Part shown: positions 8,796-22,873 of the stretch, one piece after another | How positions within the stretch are numbered: position 1 is the first letter of the stretch | Layout: the number at the start of each line of letters is the position of its first letter | Origin: Muribaculaceae bacterium | GTDB taxonomy: Bacteria; Bacillota; Clostridia; Lachnospirales; Lachnospiraceae | NCBI GenBank assembly: GCA_023666425.1 | Contig: JAMPCA010000001.1 | Span: 8,216 to 72,215, forward strand | Direction of reading: 5' to 3' | DNA: 64,000 nt | Notes under the pieces: generated by a model | The model's database searches: none | What the model saw: the letters and a program-made list of their open reading frames with translations, nothing else | What the model was told of the DNA's origin: nothing | Translations under genes and position numbers: made by a program

Positions 8796-8824
8796 TTGCC
8801 AATTCCGCTTTAACGTGCTAATAT
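8796..8824 (+). promoter_or_regulatory. Candidate promoter of the ABC importer operon
   Basis: TTGCCA (8796-8801) and TAATAT (8819-8824) are 17 bp apart and 58 bp upstream of the lipoprotein ATG. The match to consensus is moderate, and no riboswitch was recognised in the leader. Confidence 0.4.
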
Positions 8825-8881
8825 AAATCGTGACTAACACCGAAAACATATACTTTGAGGTGAAAGAAAGGAAGATGCAAA

Positions 8882-9886
8882 ATGAAAAAGAAACTACTGA
8901 CACTGGCACTGACGGCAGCGATGGCATTGACTGCCCTCGCAGGCTGCGGCTCCTCCCGGGAGGGCGACGCCCAAACGCCCGGCGCGGAGGCTGTGGCCAT
9001 CCGCATCGGCGGGCTCAAAGGCCCCACTTCCATGGGACTTGCAAAGCTGTTGAACGACGCGGAGGCTGGAACCTCTTCCAGCAAAATCGAGTACACGCTG
9101 GCGACGGCGGCGGACGAGCTGACCCCCGCCCTGATTCAGGGCAATCTGGACATGATCGCCGTACCCAGCAATCTGGCGGGCGTTCTCTACAACAAGACCG
9201 GGGGACAGGTTTCCGTGCTTGCGGTGAACACGCTGGGCGTTCTCTATATTGTAGATACCGGGGACTCCGTCAGCTCCTTTGCCGATCTAAAGGGCAAAAC
9301 GATATACGCGACCGGGCAGGGCGCGACCCCGGAGTACTCCCTGAAATATCTGTTACAGCAAAACGGCCTTGACCCGGAAAAGGACGTGACCCTCGAATTC
9401 AAATCCGAATCTGCGGAGATCGTATCTCTGATGACCTCCTCCGGGGAAGAGATCATTGCCATGCTCCCGCAGCCCTTTGTCACGGTTGCACAGACGCAGG
9501 TGGAAGGACTGAACGTCGCCCTCGATCTGAACGCAGAGTGGAATGCACTGGACAACGGAAGCAGCCTCGTCACCGGAGTTCTTGTGGCGCGCAACGCCTT
9601 TTTGCAGGAGCACCCGGAAGAGGTCGCGGCCTTCTTATCCGAATACAAGGCCTCCACAGACTTTGCCAATGAAAATGTGGAGGAGGTATCTGCCATGATT
9701 GAAGCGCTGGACATTGTAAAAGCGCCGGTTGCGCAAAAGGCTCTGCCCTTCTGCAATATCACCTATCTGGATAAGTCAGATATGAAGGAGGCCGTGAGCG
9801 GATATCTGCAGGTGCTTTATGAGCAGAACCCGCAGAGCGTTGGAGGAACCCTCCCGGCGGACGACTTCTATTATAACGCGGAGTAA
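8882..9886 (+). CDS. ABC transporter substrate-binding lipoprotein (SsuA/ThiY type)
   Basis: This 334-residue lipoprotein has a signal peptide ending at a lipobox (A-L-A-G-C22), so it should be anchored on the outer face of the membrane. The mature part has the two-lobed NMT1/SsuA-like pattern: I-R-I-G-G-L-K-G-P-T-S near the start, then a D-M-I-A-V-P-S-N-L segment and a K-G-K-T-I-Y-A-T-G-Q-G hinge. Relatives bind sulfonates, nitrate, thiamine precursors or similar small molecules; the ligand here is not identifiable. It heads a three-gene operon, with the permease ATG 2 bp after its stop. AAAGGAAG supports the start. Confidence 0.85.
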   Translation: MKKKLLTLALTAAMALTALAGCGSSREGDAQTPGAEAVAIRIGGLKGPTSMGLAKLLNDAEAGTSSSKIEYTLATAADELTPALIQGNLDMIAVPSNLAGVLYNKTGGQVSVLAVNTLGVLYIVDTGDSVSSFADLKGKTIYATGQGATPEYSLKYLLQQNGLDPEKDVTLEFKSESAEIVSLMTSSGEEIIAMLPQPFVTVAQTQVEGLNVALDLNAEWNALDNGSSLVTGVLVARNAFLQEHPEEVAAFLSEYKASTDFANENVEEVSAMIEALDIVKAPVAQKALPFCNITYLDKSDMKEAVSGYLQVLYEQNPQSVGGTLPADDFYYNAE

Positions 9887-9888
9887 AG

Positions 9889-10683
9889 ATGCAGAGAAAT
9901 CAAAGAATCCCGGCCACAAATACAAATAACAGGACAGAGAAAGCGGTAGCCGTCGCTACCGCTCTTCTTGTCTGGCAGTTTATATCCATGCTGCTCAATC
10001 AGCGCATCCTGCTGGCCTCCCCCCTCGATGTGGCAAAAGCGCTCGCAGGACTTATCCCCTCGGCGGATTTTTTAAAGACCGTTTGGTTTTCCTTTTCCCG
10101 GATTGCGGCGGGCTTTTTCCTCGGGCTTGCCGTCGGCTGCATCTGCGCCGCCTGCAGCGCCAGATTCCATATCGCAGAGGTGCTGCTCTGGCCCTATATG
10201 GCTGTGATCAAAGCCACTCCCGTGGCCTCCTTTATCATTTTATGCCTTGTGCTGCTGACCCCGCAAAAGCTTTCGGTCTTTATCAGCTTTTTAATCGTTC
10301 TTCCGGTCATCTACACCAATCTGCTGGCGGGACTTAAAAGCCGAAAGCCGGAGCTTGCAGAGATGGCAGCACTGTACGAAATCTCCCCTGCGAAACGCTT
10401 CCTCGCGATAGATCTGCCCCAGCTTCGCCCCTACCTTCTCTCCGCCCTCGAGCTTTCCCTCGGTATGGCGTGGAAAGCCGGTGTGGCGGCGGAGGTGATC
10501 GGCACCCCGGCCGGTTCCATCGGGAAAATGCTCTACAACGCGAAAATCTATCTGGCGACGCCGGAGCTGTTCGCCTGGTCCATCGTTGTCGTCGTCGTGA
10601 GCGTTGTATTTGAAAAGGCCGTGGTATGCGTGTGCAAAATAATCTTTGGAAAACTGGAGAGTCTGTTATGGATATTAAAATAG
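9889..10683 (+). CDS. ABC transporter permease (SsuC/TauC type)
   Basis: This 264-residue inner membrane protein has about six hydrophobic segments. The coupling-helix region (E-L-A-E-M-A-A-L-Y followed by F-L-A-I-D-L-P-Q-L-R-P-Y) matches the EAA motif of BPD-type importer permeases. It ends inside the ATPase gene (16-bp overlap). The import direction follows from the lipoprotein partner; the substrate is unknown. Confidence 0.88.
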   Translation: MQRNQRIPATNTNNRTEKAVAVATALLVWQFISMLLNQRILLASPLDVAKALAGLIPSADFLKTVWFSFSRIAAGFFLGLAVGCICAACSARFHIAEVLLWPYMAVIKATPVASFIILCLVLLTPQKLSVFISFLIVLPVIYTNLLAGLKSRKPELAEMAALYEISPAKRFLAIDLPQLRPYLLSALELSLGMAWKAGVAAEVIGTPAGSIGKMLYNAKIYLATPELFAWSIVVVVVSVVFEKAVVCVCKIIFGKLESLLWILK

Positions 10684-11261
10684 AGCATTTAGATTTTCGG
10701 TACGGAGAGCATAAAGTTTTTTCCGATTTCTCCATGGAGCTTCCCGAAGGAAGCATCACATGTATCATGGGAAAGAGCGGCTGCGGAAAAACTACCCTCC
10801 TTGGACTTTTAACCGGACAGCTTTCCCCCTCCTCCGGGCTAATATCCGGCGTCAAAAATAAGCGGATCTCCATGGTCTTTCAGGAGAACCGCCTGTGTGA
10901 GGATTTTTCCGCAAAAGTCAATGTAAAGCTCGCCTGCTCCCGGGGCTGTTTTCCAGACCACAGCGCCCCGGCAGAGACTGTCATTCTCCGGCATCTTGCC
11001 GCCGTGGGACTTAAACGCGTGGCCGACCGGAAGATCTCGGAGCTTTCCGGCGGCATGAAGCGCCGGGTAGCCATTGTCCGCGCCATATTGTCTGACAGTG
11101 AGCTGCTGCTCATGGACGAGCCTTTCAAGGGGCTGGACGCCGCCACAAAGATGCAGACTCTTCGGTATGTCCTGCGGGAAAGGGGAACGCGGACGCTCCT
11201 TCTCGTCACCCACGACCCCGACGAGGCTAACGCACTGGGGGGGAGGCTGATCAGGCTTTAA
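10668..11261 (+). CDS. ABC transporter ATP-binding protein (SsuB/TauB type)
   Basis: This 197-residue ATPase energises the importer. I chose ATG 10668 (MDIKIEHL) rather than an earlier in-frame ATG at 10626 because ABC ATPases normally begin with this strand. Visible motifs: Walker A GKSGCGKTT near 35-43, Q-loop VFQEN, signature LSGGM, Walker B LLLMDEP and switch histidine in LLVTHD. At 197 residues it is shorter than the usual 240-260, lacking a C-terminal extension. The stop codon lies inside the terminator hairpin. Confidence 0.9.
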   Translation: MDIKIEHLDFRYGEHKVFSDFSMELPEGSITCIMGKSGCGKTTLLGLLTGQLSPSSGLISGVKNKRISMVFQENRLCEDFSAKVNVKLACSRGCFPDHSAPAETVILRHLAAVGLKRVADRKISELSGGMKRRVAIVRAILSDSELLLMDEPFKGLDAATKMQTLRYVLRERGTRTLLLVTHDPDEANALGGRLIRL

Positions 11262-11287
11262 CAGCCTGCGCGCCTCCCCCCATTTTT
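11237..11287 (+). terminator. Terminator of the ABC operon
   Basis: A G-rich arm GGGGGGAGGC pairs with GCCTCCCCCC, with an inner AGGCT/AGCCT pairing, followed by ATTTTTAAT. The left arm is coding sequence for the end of the ATPase. On the minus strand no T-run follows, so rpoC termination here is uncertain. Confidence 0.75.
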
Positions 11288-11291
11288 AATT

Positions 11292-14200
11292 CTATTCTTC
11301 TACTGCACCCGCAAGCTCTTTCTCGGGCACCGTGACAGTCGGAATAATCTCCTCCTCCCCGGCCTTGGGCTTCTCTTCCATATCGAAGTCCTCGAAATCC
11401 TCCAGGGTTAATTCTTCCTCCCCGTCAATATCGCTGTCCAGCTGGATATTGCGGTATGTCTTCATGCCGGTTCCGGCAGGAATCAGCTTACCGATAATCA
11501 CATTCTCCTTCATGCCAATCAGCGGATCGATCTTGCCCTTGATGGCCGCCTCGGTGAGCACCTTGGTAGTCTCCTGGAAAGAAGCCGCCGACAGGAAGGA
11601 ATTCGTCGCCAGAGACGCCTTTGTGATACCTAAAAGCACCTGGGAGCCTTCCGCGAGCGTTTTGCCCTCCGACTCCAGCTTCTCGTTCATCTCCATGAAT
11701 TCCAGCGCATCGACCATGCTGCCCGGAAGCCACTCGGAATCTCCATTGTCCTCGACACGGATCTTCTGCAGCATCTGGCGCACAATTACCTCGATATGCT
11801 TGTCGTTGATCTCCACACCCTGCAGGCGGTACACACGCTGCACCTCTCTCAGCATATAGTCCTGCACAGCCCGGACTCCCTTGATTTTCAGGATATCGTG
11901 CGGGTTGACAGAACCCTCGGTCAGCTCGTCGCCGGCCTCCAGAAGCGCCCCGTCCATAATCTTGATGCGGGAACCGTAGGGGATCAGATAGCTCTTCGTC
12001 TCCCCGTCCTCGGGATTCGTCACAATGACCTCCCGCTTTTTCTTGGTATCCTTAATCGTCGCAATACCGCCAAACTCTGTAATGATTGCGAGTCCCTTCG
12101 GTTTGCGCGCCTCAAAAATCTCCTCCACACGGGGAAGACCCTGCGTGATATCGTTACCCGCCACGCCTCCGGTATGGAAGGTTCTCATCGTAAGCTGCGT
12201 ACCCGGCTCACCGATGGACTGGGCTGCGATAATACCGATTGCCTCGCCCACCTGTACGGCCTGCCCGGTCGCCATGTTCGCGCCATAGCACTTTGCACAG
12301 ACGCCCATGTGGGAACGGCAGGTCAAAATAGTACGGATTTTCACCCGCGTAACCGGGTTGCCCTTCTCGTCTACGCCCTCATTGACCACCTTTGCCGCAC
12401 GGCGCGGTGTGATCATGTGGTTCGCCTTGACGATCACATTGCCGTCCTTATCGCAGATTGTATTGCAGGAGAAGCGTCCGGTAATTCTCTCCTCCAGACT
12501 TTCAATCTCCTCCTTGCCCTCCATGAACGCCTTGACGATCATGCCGGGAATCTCTCTGTCGGTTCCGGCACAGCAGTCCGACTCGCGGACGATCATGTGC
12601 TGCGACACATCTACCAGTCTCCTGGTCAGATAACCGGAATCGGCAGTACGAAGCGCCGTATCCGACAGACCCTTACGGGCGCCGTGGGCGGACATGAAAT
12701 ACTCCAAAACGTCCAGACCCTCACGGAAATTAGACTTAATCGGCAGCTCGATGGTACGTCCCGTCGTATCCGCCATCAGTCCGCGCATTCCTGCCAGCTG
12801 CTTAATCTGCTTATCAGAACCACGGGCGCCGGAGTCCGCCATCATAAAGATATTGTTGTACTTGTCCAGACCGGACAACAGTGCATGGGTCAGCTCGTCG
12901 TCCGTCTCCTTCCATGTCTCCACAACCTCTTTATAACGCTCCTCCTCCGTAATCAGTCCGCGCTTATACTGTTTCGTAATCTTATCCACCGTATCCTGCG
13001 CATTCTCGATCATCTGCGGTTTCTGGGGCGGCACGGTCATATCGGAGATCGACACCGTCATAGCTGCCTGCGTCGAATACCGGTATCCCATCGCCTTGAT
13101 ATCGTCCAGCACCTCTGCCGTCTTGGTCGCGCCGTGGATATTGATAACCTTCTCCAGAATCTGCTTGATCTGCTTCTTGCCGACATGGAAGTCTACCTCC
13201 AGACGGAGCGCGCCTTCCGGCGTCGAGCGGTCCACGAATCCGAGATCCTGCGGTATAATCTCATTAAAAATCAAAAGTCCCAGCGTTGTCTTAATGAAGC
13301 CGGAAACCTCCGTGCCATCCTCCAGCTTTGCCCTGCGGAACACATAGATCGGCTGGTGCAGCGTAATCTCTCCGTTCTCATAAGCCAGCAGCGCACGGTT
13401 CATGCTGCTGAAATGATAGCCGAACAGATCCATCGGCGTACAGAGCACCCGGCGGTTTTTATCTGCCATATCCTCAAACCAGATGAGGTCGTAAAGTCCC
13501 AGTTTGCTCTTTCCGGTCTTTGCATCGGGAGTCGTCAGCTTCCTAAGCTCCTCTATATCGTTATATACCTTGTCAGATACCGGCTTTGCACCCTTCTGCC
13601 CGCTTCTGTCTGCAATCTTGTGCAGCGTCAGATAGTACACGCCCAGCACCATATCCTGGGACGGCACGGCCACCGGGCCTCCGTCCGAAGGCTTTAACAG
13701 ATTGTTCGGAGACAGCAGCATAAAACGGCACTCTGCCTGTGCTTCCACAGACAGCGGAAGGTGAACCGCCATCTGGTCGCCGTCGAAATCCGCATTAAAC
13801 GCCGTACATACCAGGGGATGCAGCTTAATCGCCTTACCCTCTACAAGAATCGGCTCAAATGCCTGAATTCCCAGACGGTGAAGGGTTGGCGCACGGTTTA
13901 GCATCACCGGGTGCTCCTTGATTACTTCCTCGAGCACATCCCACACCTCAGGCTGCAGACGCTCCACCATCTTCTTTGCGCTCTTGATATTGTGAGCGGT
14001 TCCGTTCGCCGCCAGCTCTTTCATTACAAAGGGCTTGAACAGCTCGATCGCCATCTCCTTCGGCAGACCGCACTGATAAATCTTGAGCTTCGGCTCCACA
14101 CAGATAACCGAACGCCCGGAGTAATCGACACGCTTTCCCAGAAGGTTCTGACGGAAACGCCCGCCCTTACCTTTTAACATATCTGACAAAGACTTGAGTG

Positions 14201-15158
14201 CGCGGTTGCCCGGCCCCGTGACCGGACGACCCCTGCGTCCATTGTCGATCAGCGCGTCTACCGCCTCCTGCAGCATACGCTTCTCGTTGCGCACGATGAT
14301 ATCCGGCGCGCCGAGATCCAGCAGCCTGCGCAGGCGGTTGTTGCGGTTGATGATTCTTCTGTACAGGTCATTCAGGTCTGAGGTCGCAAAACGGCCGCCG
14401 TCCAGCTGTACCATCGGACGAAGATCAGGCGGAATGACAGGAATTACCGTCATAATCATCCACTCGGGCTTATTGCCGGACTCCCGGAATGCCTCTACGA
14501 CTTCCAGCCGCTTGATAATGCGCGCCCGCTTCTGGCCGCTGGAATTCTCCAGCTCTGTTTTTAATTCCATGGAATCCTTCTCCAGATCAATGGACTCCAA
14601 AAGCTCGCGGATTGCCTCCGCGCCCATTCCCACGCGGAATGCGTTGCCGTACTGCTCCCTTGCCTCCTGGTATTCCGCCTCCGTCAGTACCTGCTTGCAC
14701 ACCAGAGATGTATCTCCTGCATCCAGCACAATATAGGATGCGAAATACAGCACGCGCTCAAGCACTCTTGGCGACAGGTCAAGGATCAGTCCCATGCGGG
14801 ACGGAATCCCCTTAAAATACCAGATATGAGAGACCGGAGCCGCCAGCTCAATGTGTCCCATGCGCTCCCTGCGCACACTGGACTTGGTAATTTCCACGCC
14901 GCAGCGGTCGCAGACTACACCCTTATACCGAATCTTTTTGTATTTGCCACAGTGGCACTCCCAGTCTTTCTGCGGCCCGAAAATCTTTTCACAGAACAGT
15001 CCGTCTTTCTCCGGCTTTAGCGTTCTGTAATTGATCGTCTCCGGCTTTTTCACCTCGCCGTGCGACCATTCCCTGATCTTCTCGGGAGACGCCAGTCCTA
15101 TCTGGATCGCATCAAACTGCATGGACTGGTTCGTGTCCTTATTATTGTTTTCTGGCAT
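11292..15158 (-). CDS. rpoC: RNA polymerase beta' subunit
   Basis: At 1288 residues this is the catalytic beta' subunit. The N-terminal zinc site has C68, C70, C83 and C86. The active-site motif N-A-D-F-D-G-D places the Mg-binding aspartates at D457, D459 and D461. The second cysteine cluster is visible in [11 protein letters not shown], and the trigger-loop/bridge region is intact, including [10 protein letters not shown]. The acidic tail ends E-L-A-G-A-V-E-E. The start is ATG 15158, behind GGAGTG. It follows rpoB by about 39 bp in the same transcript. Confidence 0.98.
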   Translation of the reverse strand: MPENNNKDTNQSMQFDAIQIGLASPEKIREWSHGEVKKPETINYRTLKPEKDGLFCEKIFGPQKDWECHCGKYKKIRYKGVVCDRCGVEITKSSVRRERMGHIELAAPVSHIWYFKGIPSRMGLILDLSPRVLERVLYFASYIVLDAGDTSLVCKQVLTEAEYQEAREQYGNAFRVGMGAEAIRELLESIDLEKDSMELKTELENSSGQKRARIIKRLEVVEAFRESGNKPEWMIMTVIPVIPPDLRPMVQLDGGRFATSDLNDLYRRIINRNNRLRRLLDLGAPDIIVRNEKRMLQEAVDALIDNGRRGRPVTGPGNRALKSLSDMLKGKGGRFRQNLLGKRVDYSGRSVICVEPKLKIYQCGLPKEMAIELFKPFVMKELAANGTAHNIKSAKKMVERLQPEVWDVLEEVIKEHPVMLNRAPTLHRLGIQAFEPILVEGKAIKLHPLVCTAFNADFDGDQMAVHLPLSVEAQAECRFMLLSPNNLLKPSDGGPVAVPSQDMVLGVYYLTLHKIADRSGQKGAKPVSDKVYNDIEELRKLTTPDAKTGKSKLGLYDLIWFEDMADKNRRVLCTPMDLFGYHFSSMNRALLAYENGEITLHQPIYVFRRAKLEDGTEVSGFIKTTLGLLIFNEIIPQDLGFVDRSTPEGALRLEVDFHVGKKQIKQILEKVINIHGATKTAEVLDDIKAMGYRYSTQAAMTVSISDMTVPPQKPQMIENAQDTVDKITKQYKRGLITEEERYKEVVETWKETDDELTHALLSGLDKYNNIFMMADSGARGSDKQIKQLAGMRGLMADTTGRTIELPIKSNFREGLDVLEYFMSAHGARKGLSDTALRTADSGYLTRRLVDVSQHMIVRESDCCAGTDREIPGMIVKAFMEGKEEIESLEERITGRFSCNTICDKDGNVIVKANHMITPRRAAKVVNEGVDEKGNPVTRVKIRTILTCRSHMGVCAKCYGANMATGQAVQVGEAIGIIAAQSIGEPGTQLTMRTFHTGGVAGNDITQGLPRVEEIFEARKPKGLAIITEFGGIATIKDTKKKREVIVTNPEDGETKSYLIPYGSRIKIMDGALLEAGDELTEGSVNPHDILKIKGVRAVQDYMLREVQRVYRLQGVEINDKHIEVIVRQMLQKIRVEDNGDSEWLPGSMVDALEFMEMNEKLESEGKTLAEGSQVLLGITKASLATNSFLSAASFQETTKVLTEAAIKGKIDPLIGMKENVIIGKLIPAGTGMKTYRNIQLDSDIDGEEELTLEDFEDFDMEEKPKAGEEEIIPTVTVPEKELAGAVEE

Positions 15159-15197
15159 GGTATGACACTCCTTCCCAATTATTCCGTAGCGGTTGCA

Positions 15198-19133
<3,936 letters not shown>

Positions 19134-19261
19134 TGACGTTTCACCTCTCGTTTTTATTTGCGCCGCCCAAAAATAGGCGTGAAAATGCCTATTGCACCAC
19201 AATAATGCAACCTATACTATACAACAAAAAAATGGGAAATGCAAGCAAAAGTTTTAGAAAT

Positions 19262-19294
19262 AAGAAAAAGGCCCGCACATCCCATGTACGAGCC
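19262..19294 (-). terminator. Partial terminator between rplL and rpoB
   Basis: On the minus strand an 11-bp stem (GGCTCGTACAT with ATGTGCGGGCC, allowing G-T pairs), a GGG loop and a TTTTTCTT run lie 17 bp after rplL. By analogy with other bacteria it would reduce, not abolish, readthrough into rpoB and rpoC. Confidence 0.75.
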
Positions 19295-19310
19295 TCGCAG
19301 AATATACTTT

Positions 19311-19688
19311 TTACTTTAATGTAACCTTAGCGCCCTCTGCCTCAAGCTTTGCCTTGATGTCGTCAGCAGTTGCCTTGTCCGCCTGCTCCTTAACAATCTT
19401 CGGAGCGCCGTCAACAACGTCCTTTGCTTCCTTCAGTCCAAGACCGGTCACCTCACGAACCACCTTGATTACCTTAACCTTGTTCGGGCCAACCTCAGTC
19501 AGCTCCACGTCAAACTCGGTCTTCTCCTCAGCCGCTGCTGCGCCTGTATCGCCTGTTGCTGCAACTACAACGCCTGCCGCTGCAGATACGCCGAACTCTT
19601 CCTCACATGCCTTTACCAGATCATTCAGCTCTAATACACTCAGCTCCTTGATCGCATCAATAAACTCTGCGGTTGTCATCTTTGCCAT
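19311..19688 (-). CDS. rplL: Ribosomal protein L7/L12
   Basis: This 125-residue stalk protein starts at ATG 19688 ([11 protein letters not shown]), behind GGAGG. The N-terminal dimerisation helices, an Ala/Gly-rich hinge around 38-55 and the C-terminal factor-binding domain (K-V-K-V-I-K-V-V-R, then G-L-G-L-K-E-A-K) are all present. It follows rplJ by about 39 bp, and the two are co-regulated through the L10 leader. Confidence 0.97.
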   Translation of the reverse strand: MAKMTTAEFIDAIKELSVLELNDLVKACEEEFGVSAAAGVVVAATGDTGAAAAEEKTEFDVELTEVGPNKVKVIKVVREVTGLGLKEAKDVVDGAPKIVKEQADKATADDIKAKLEAEGAKVTLK

Positions 19689-19727
19689 GATTTTTTCCTC
19701 CATTCAACAATTGATTATTCTACAAAA

Positions 19728-20321
19728 CTATTCTGCCGCTGTCTCTTCCGCTGCAGGAGCCGCCTCTGCTGCTTCCTCTGCCGCAGGCGCTGCCTCTTCT
19801 GCTGCCGGTGCTGCATCTGCCACGTCTGTATCTGACGCGCCGCCCTTCTCCGCGATCTGATTCAGAACACGGGCAAGGTTGGTAACCGGAGACTGTAAGC
19901 TTCCAAGAAGCTTGGAGAGAAGAACTTCTCTGCCCGGTACCTTCGCTATGGCCTTCATGCCTTCAGCGTCATAGAAGCTGCCCTCAACAATGCCTGCCTT
20001 CATCTCCAGCTTCGGCGCCTTCTTCGCAAACTCAGCCAGGATTCTGGCCGGTGCGGTCGCATCGTCCGTGGAAACTGCAAAAGCATTGGGGCCTTCCAGC
20101 ACATCCCTCAGGCTTTCAAACTCTGTTCCCTCGACTGCACGGTACACTAAGGTATTCTTATATACCTTATAGGATACGCCCGCCTCTCTCAGCTGTCTGC
20201 GCAGCTGGGTGTCCTCGGCAACAGAGAGTCCGCGATAATTCACGACAACCACTGACTGGGCGCCCTTAATGGTATCGGAAATCTCCTGAACGATCGGCTG
20301 TTTTAATTCTACCTTTGCCAC
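19728..20321 (-). CDS. rplJ: Ribosomal protein L10
   Basis: This 197-residue protein anchors the L7/L12 stalk on 23S rRNA. The ribosome binding site decides the start: GGAGG lies only 2 bp before an in-frame ATG (20327) but 8 bp before GTG 20321, so translation most likely begins at the GTG (MAKVELKQP), which also matches the usual L10 N-terminus. Conserved V-V-V-N-Y-R-G-L and Y-K-V-Y-K-N-T-L are present. The last 30 or so residues are an Ala/Glu low-complexity tail of repeated P-A-A-E-E-A, longer than in most L10 proteins. It is autoregulated through the leader at 20351-20470. Confidence 0.95.
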   Translation of the reverse strand: MAKVELKQPIVQEISDTIKGAQSVVVVNYRGLSVAEDTQLRRQLREAGVSYKVYKNTLVYRAVEGTEFESLRDVLEGPNAFAVSTDDATAPARILAEFAKKAPKLEMKAGIVEGSFYDAEGMKAIAKVPGREVLLSKLLGSLQSPVTNLARVLNQIAEKGGASDTDVADAAPAAEEAAPAAEEAAEAAPAAEETAAE

Positions 20322-20350
20322 GATCATTACCTCCTTTTTTATTTTGCCTA

Positions 20351-20470
20351 AGAAAAACCTCTCCGCCCGAAGGACAGAGAGGTAATAATCATTTACGATG
20401 CATAACATCTGTAAAATTCCCTCGGTAGGCGATACCACTTACGTCATACGACACCTACTGTCTTCGGCAA
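20351..20470 (-). ncRNA. Ribosomal protein L10 leader with attenuator hairpin
   Basis: Minus-strand RNA upstream of rplJ has the layout of the L10 leader: a GTAGGTGTC/GGTATCGCCTAC pairing near its 5' end, then a terminator-like hairpin CCTCTC...GAGAGG with loop GTCCTTCGGGCG (20358-20382) followed by TTTTTCTT. Known leaders of this class bind the L10-L12 complex to adjust expression. Exact boundaries are by eye. Confidence 0.8.
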
Positions 20471-20481
20471 TATGCTTTGCT

Positions 20482-20510
20482 ATTATAATATGGTATCCTG
20501 CAATTGTCAA
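20482..20510 (-). promoter_or_regulatory. Consensus sigma-A promoter of rplJL-rpoBC
   Basis: A perfect TTGACA (20505-20510), an exact 17-bp spacer and a perfect TATAAT (20482-20487) lie on the minus strand. Transcription would begin right at the L10 leader. Confidence 0.9.
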
Positions 20511-20558
20511 TCACTTTTTGCAGAATCCCCTGCTTGAAATTAGATCTAAACGCTCTTT

Positions 20559-21254
20559 TTACTGGGTGATCTTTACTACGTTCAGCTTTACGCCGGGTCC
20601 CATCGTAGAGGTCAGCGTCGCACTTCTGATATACTGGCCCTTTACGCTCGACGGCTTTGCTTTATTGATTGCACCCATAAGAGACTGGAAGTTGTCGCTT
20701 AACTGTTCGTTTGAAAAGGATGCTTTTCCAACTGGCACATGGATAATATTTGTCTTGTCCAGACGATACTCGATCTTACCGGCCTTGATGTCGTTCACCG
20801 CCTTGGTAACGTCCATCGTAACGGTACCAGCCTTGGGGTTGGGCATCAGACCCTTCGGTCCAAGGACACGTCCCAGACGGCCTACCACGCCCATCATATC
20901 CGGCGTAGCGACTACAACGTCAAAGTCCAGCCAGCCCTCGTTCTGAATCTTCGGGATCAGCTCCTCGCCGCCCACATAGTCGGCTCCTGCTGCCTGCGCC
21001 TCGTCAATCTTGGTTCCCTTCGCAAATACCAGTACCTTTGCTGTCTTACCGGTTCCGTGCGGCAATACCACCGCACCGCGAACCTGCTGCTCTGCATGTC
21101 GTCCATCACAGCCGGTTCTAAGATGAAGCTCGATCGTCTCGTCAAATTTTGCTGTGGCATTCTTCTTCACGATCTCAATCGCTTCATTTACATCATAGAG
21201 ATTCGCCCTGTCGTATGCCTTTACAGCTTCTTTATATTTCTTTCCTCGTTTCAT
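20559..21254 (-). CDS. rplA: Ribosomal protein L1
   Basis: This 231-residue L1 stalk protein starts at ATG 21254, behind AAGGAGG. It contains the typical V-V-L-P-H-G-T-G-K segment and the signature region [17 protein letters not shown]. It follows rplK after an unusually long 176-bp spacer that contains hairpins. L1 is known to repress its own mRNA in many bacteria. Confidence 0.97.
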   Translation of the reverse strand: MKRGKKYKEAVKAYDRANLYDVNEAIEIVKKNATAKFDETIELHLRTGCDGRHAEQQVRGAVVLPHGTGKTAKVLVFAKGTKIDEAQAAGADYVGGEELIPKIQNEGWLDFDVVVATPDMMGVVGRLGRVLGPKGLMPNPKAGTVTMDVTKAVNDIKAGKIEYRLDKTNIIHVPVGKASFSNEQLSDNFQSLMGAINKAKPSSVKGQYIRSATLTSTMGPGVKLNVVKITQ

Positions 21255-21277
21255 GGTTTTACCTCCTTGTGGTATAT

Positions 21278-21365
21278 GTCATAAGCTGTCAGCTCTGCTG
21301 ACTGATTGCTTATGACCCAGCCCTTTTCCGCAGGAAAATGGGTTATCATGCTCTCAGCTTATGAC
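21278..21365 (-). promoter_or_regulatory. Hairpin-rich rplK-rplA spacer, candidate L1 operator
   Basis: A long hairpin (GTCATAAGC 21278-21286 with GCTTATGAC 21308-21316, plus an inner GTCAGC/GCTGAC stem) is followed by a TTTTCC/GGAAAA hairpin. A further copy of GCTTATGAC lies at 21357-21365. The placement just before the L1 start suggests a translational operator, but I cannot match it to the known 23S rRNA target with confidence. Confidence 0.4.
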
Positions 21366-21430
21366 TTTTCGGGCAGGAAACACCCTCCCACCATTCTTGT
21401 CTGTTTTATTTTCTGCTGATGAAAACGTCA

Positions 21431-21856
21431 TCAGTCGCACACTTCAACGCCCATGGATCTGGCTGTACCCGCGATCATGCTCATTGCCGCCTCAAGGGAA
21501 GCCGCATTCAGATCGGGCATCTTAAGCTCTGCGATCTCCTGCACCTGAGCCTTTGTGATCTTTGCAACCTTGGTCTTGTTCGGCTCACCGGAACCGGACT
21601 TGATGTTGCACGCCTTCTTGATCAAAACCGGCGCAGGCGGAGTCTTTGTAATGAAGCTAAAACTTCTGTCCGCATATACGGTAATAACTACAGGGATAAT
21701 TAAGTCGCCCTGATCGGCTGTCTTTGCATTAAACTGCTTGGTGAACTCCACGATATTCACACCGTGCTGTCCAAGCGCCGGGCCAACCGGGGGAGCCGGC
21801 GTCGCCTTTCCGGCAGGAATTTGCAGCTTAATGTATCCTTCTACTTTCTTTGCCAT
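21431..21856 (-). CDS. rplK: Ribosomal protein L11
   Basis: This 141-residue protein of the GTPase-associated centre has a Pro-rich N-terminal domain ([18 protein letters not shown]) and a C-terminal RNA-binding domain (G-T-A-R-S-M-G-V). Length and motifs are standard. It lies 14 bp downstream of nusG. Confidence 0.97.
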   Translation of the reverse strand: MAKKVEGYIKLQIPAGKATPAPPVGPALGQHGVNIVEFTKQFNAKTADQGDLIIPVVITVYADRSFSFITKTPPAPVLIKKACNIKSGSGEPNKTKVAKITKAQVQEIAELKMPDLNAASLEAAMSMIAGTARSMGVEVCD

Positions 21857-21870
21857 TGGAATTGCCTCCT

Positions 21871-22389
21871 TTAATTTACTCTCTTTACTTCTGCGAAACT
21901 TACTTCTACTGGCGTCTCGCGGCCGAACAGCTCCACATTGATCGTCACTGTCTGCTTGCCATGGTTCATCGCCGTAATCACGCCCGTGGTGTCCTTCCAG
22001 ACACCGCCGATCACTACGATCATATCGCCCTCGGCGAAATCAACCACAACATTCTCTGTCTTAATTCCGAGCGGTCTCATCTCGGCGTCCGTGAGTGGTA
22101 CAGGCTTGCTTCCCGGACCGACAAATCCGGTAACGCCTCTGGTATTACGAACCACATACCATGTGTCGTCGTTCATAATCATATGAATCAGCACATAGCC
22201 TGGAAAAAGCTTTTTGGATACCTGCTTCCTGACCCCGTTCTTAACCTCCGTCACTTCCTCAAGAGGAACGCGGACTTCAAGAATCTGATCCTCAAGGTGT
22301 CGGTTCTCAATCGTCTTGTCGATATTCGCTTTGACCTTGTTCTCATAGCCTGAGTAGGTATGAACCACATACCAGTTCGCTTCTGCCAT
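21871..22389 (-). CDS. nusG: Transcription elongation/termination factor NusG
   Basis: This 172-residue protein has the N-terminal NGN domain ([14 protein letters not shown]) and a C-terminal KOW domain ([12 protein letters not shown]). I place the start at ATG 22389 (MAEANWYVV), 11 bp after AGGAGG; a GTG three codons upstream is only 2 bp from the same site. It binds RNA polymerase beta'. It lies in the rpmG-secE-nusG-rplK-rplA order. Confidence 0.95.
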   Translation of the reverse strand: MAEANWYVVHTYSGYENKVKANIDKTIENRHLEDQILEVRVPLEEVTEVKNGVRKQVSKKLFPGYVLIHMIMNDDTWYVVRNTRGVTGFVGPGSKPVPLTDAEMRPLGIKTENVVVDFAEGDMIVVIGGVWKDTTGVITAMNHGKQTVTINVELFGRETPVEVSFAEVKRVN

Positions 22390-22404
22390 AAAACTCACTT
22401 CCTC

Positions 22405-22620
22405 CTAAAAATTAAGACCAACTAAGAAATTCACACCGTACTGGATAAGCCAGTCCAACAGTGCGATGATCAGACCGAGCACTACGGACACAGCGATTAC
22501 CGCGACCGTCTGCCTTGCAACGGAACCGCGATCCGGCCAGATGATCTTGGCAAACTCCGCCTTAAGCCCCGTAAACCACTTTGTCTTCGGAGCCTTTTCT
22601 ACGTTTTCTGTCTGTCCCAT
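22405..22620 (-). CDS. secE: Preprotein translocase subunit SecE
   Basis: This 71-residue single-span SecE is of the short Gram-positive type. A polar N-terminus with W-F-T-G-L-K-A-E-F-A-K-I-I-W-P precedes one transmembrane helix (about 40-60). It belongs to the SecYEG channel in the cytoplasmic membrane. It is 15 bp from nusG. Confidence 0.95.
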   Translation of the reverse strand: MGQTENVEKAPKTKWFTGLKAEFAKIIWPDRGSVARQTVAVIAVSVVLGLIIALLDWLIQYGVNFLVGLNF

Positions 22621-22644
22621 TTCGTACTCCTTTACTCTTCCTAA

Positions 22645-22794
22645 CTACTTGGTTTCCTTGTGTACTGTATGAGTCCTGCAGAATCTACAGTACTTTTTGA
22701 TTTCCATTCGGTCCGGATGAGTCTTCTTTTCTTTGGTCGTATTGTAATTACGACGCTTGCACTCAGTGCACGCTAATGTAATCTTGGTACGCAC
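22645..22794 (-). CDS. rpmG: Ribosomal protein L33
   Basis: This is a 49-residue protein beginning at GTG 22794, behind GGAGG, and ending at TAG 22645. It starts [17 protein letters not shown] and ends with [14 protein letters not shown]. Two C-x-x-C pairs (CTEC and CRFC) make it the zinc-binding form of L33. It is the first gene of the operon driven by the promoter at 22874-22902. No tRNA gene lies in front of it, unlike in many bacteria. Confidence 0.95.
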   Translation of the reverse strand: MRTKITLACTECKRRNYNTTKEKKTHPDRMEIKKYCRFCRTHTVHKETK

Positions 22795-22873
22795 AACTTC
22801 CACCTCCGTTTTCTTAAATTAGTTGCCTTTCTAAAATTAGGCATAAAAAAAAGACCTGCTTTCAAGCCCTCCT

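Noticed and set aside
8422-8802. Two short open frames facing each other between the antitoxin and the transporter
   Set aside because: They encode related peptides because they lie on the arms of an inverted repeat; this is a palindrome effect and not two genes.
8763-8881. Possible TPP or other riboswitch upstream of the ABC importer
   Set aside because: The leader is short and lacks the conserved blocks of the riboswitches I know.
11237-11287. Bidirectional terminator also ending rpoC
   Set aside because: On the minus strand the hairpin is not followed by a T-run, so I assign it only to the ABC operon.
11796-13697. Long open frame on the plus strand opposite rpoC (about 630 codons)
   Set aside because: It lies entirely antisense to a highly conserved gene, has no convincing ribosome binding site and encodes no recognisable protein; it reflects the codon bias of rpoC.
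22620-22870. tRNA gene near secE/rpmG, common in other bacteria
   Set aside because: No cloverleaf or conserved tRNA sequence was visible; the space holds only rpmG, its leader and its promoter.
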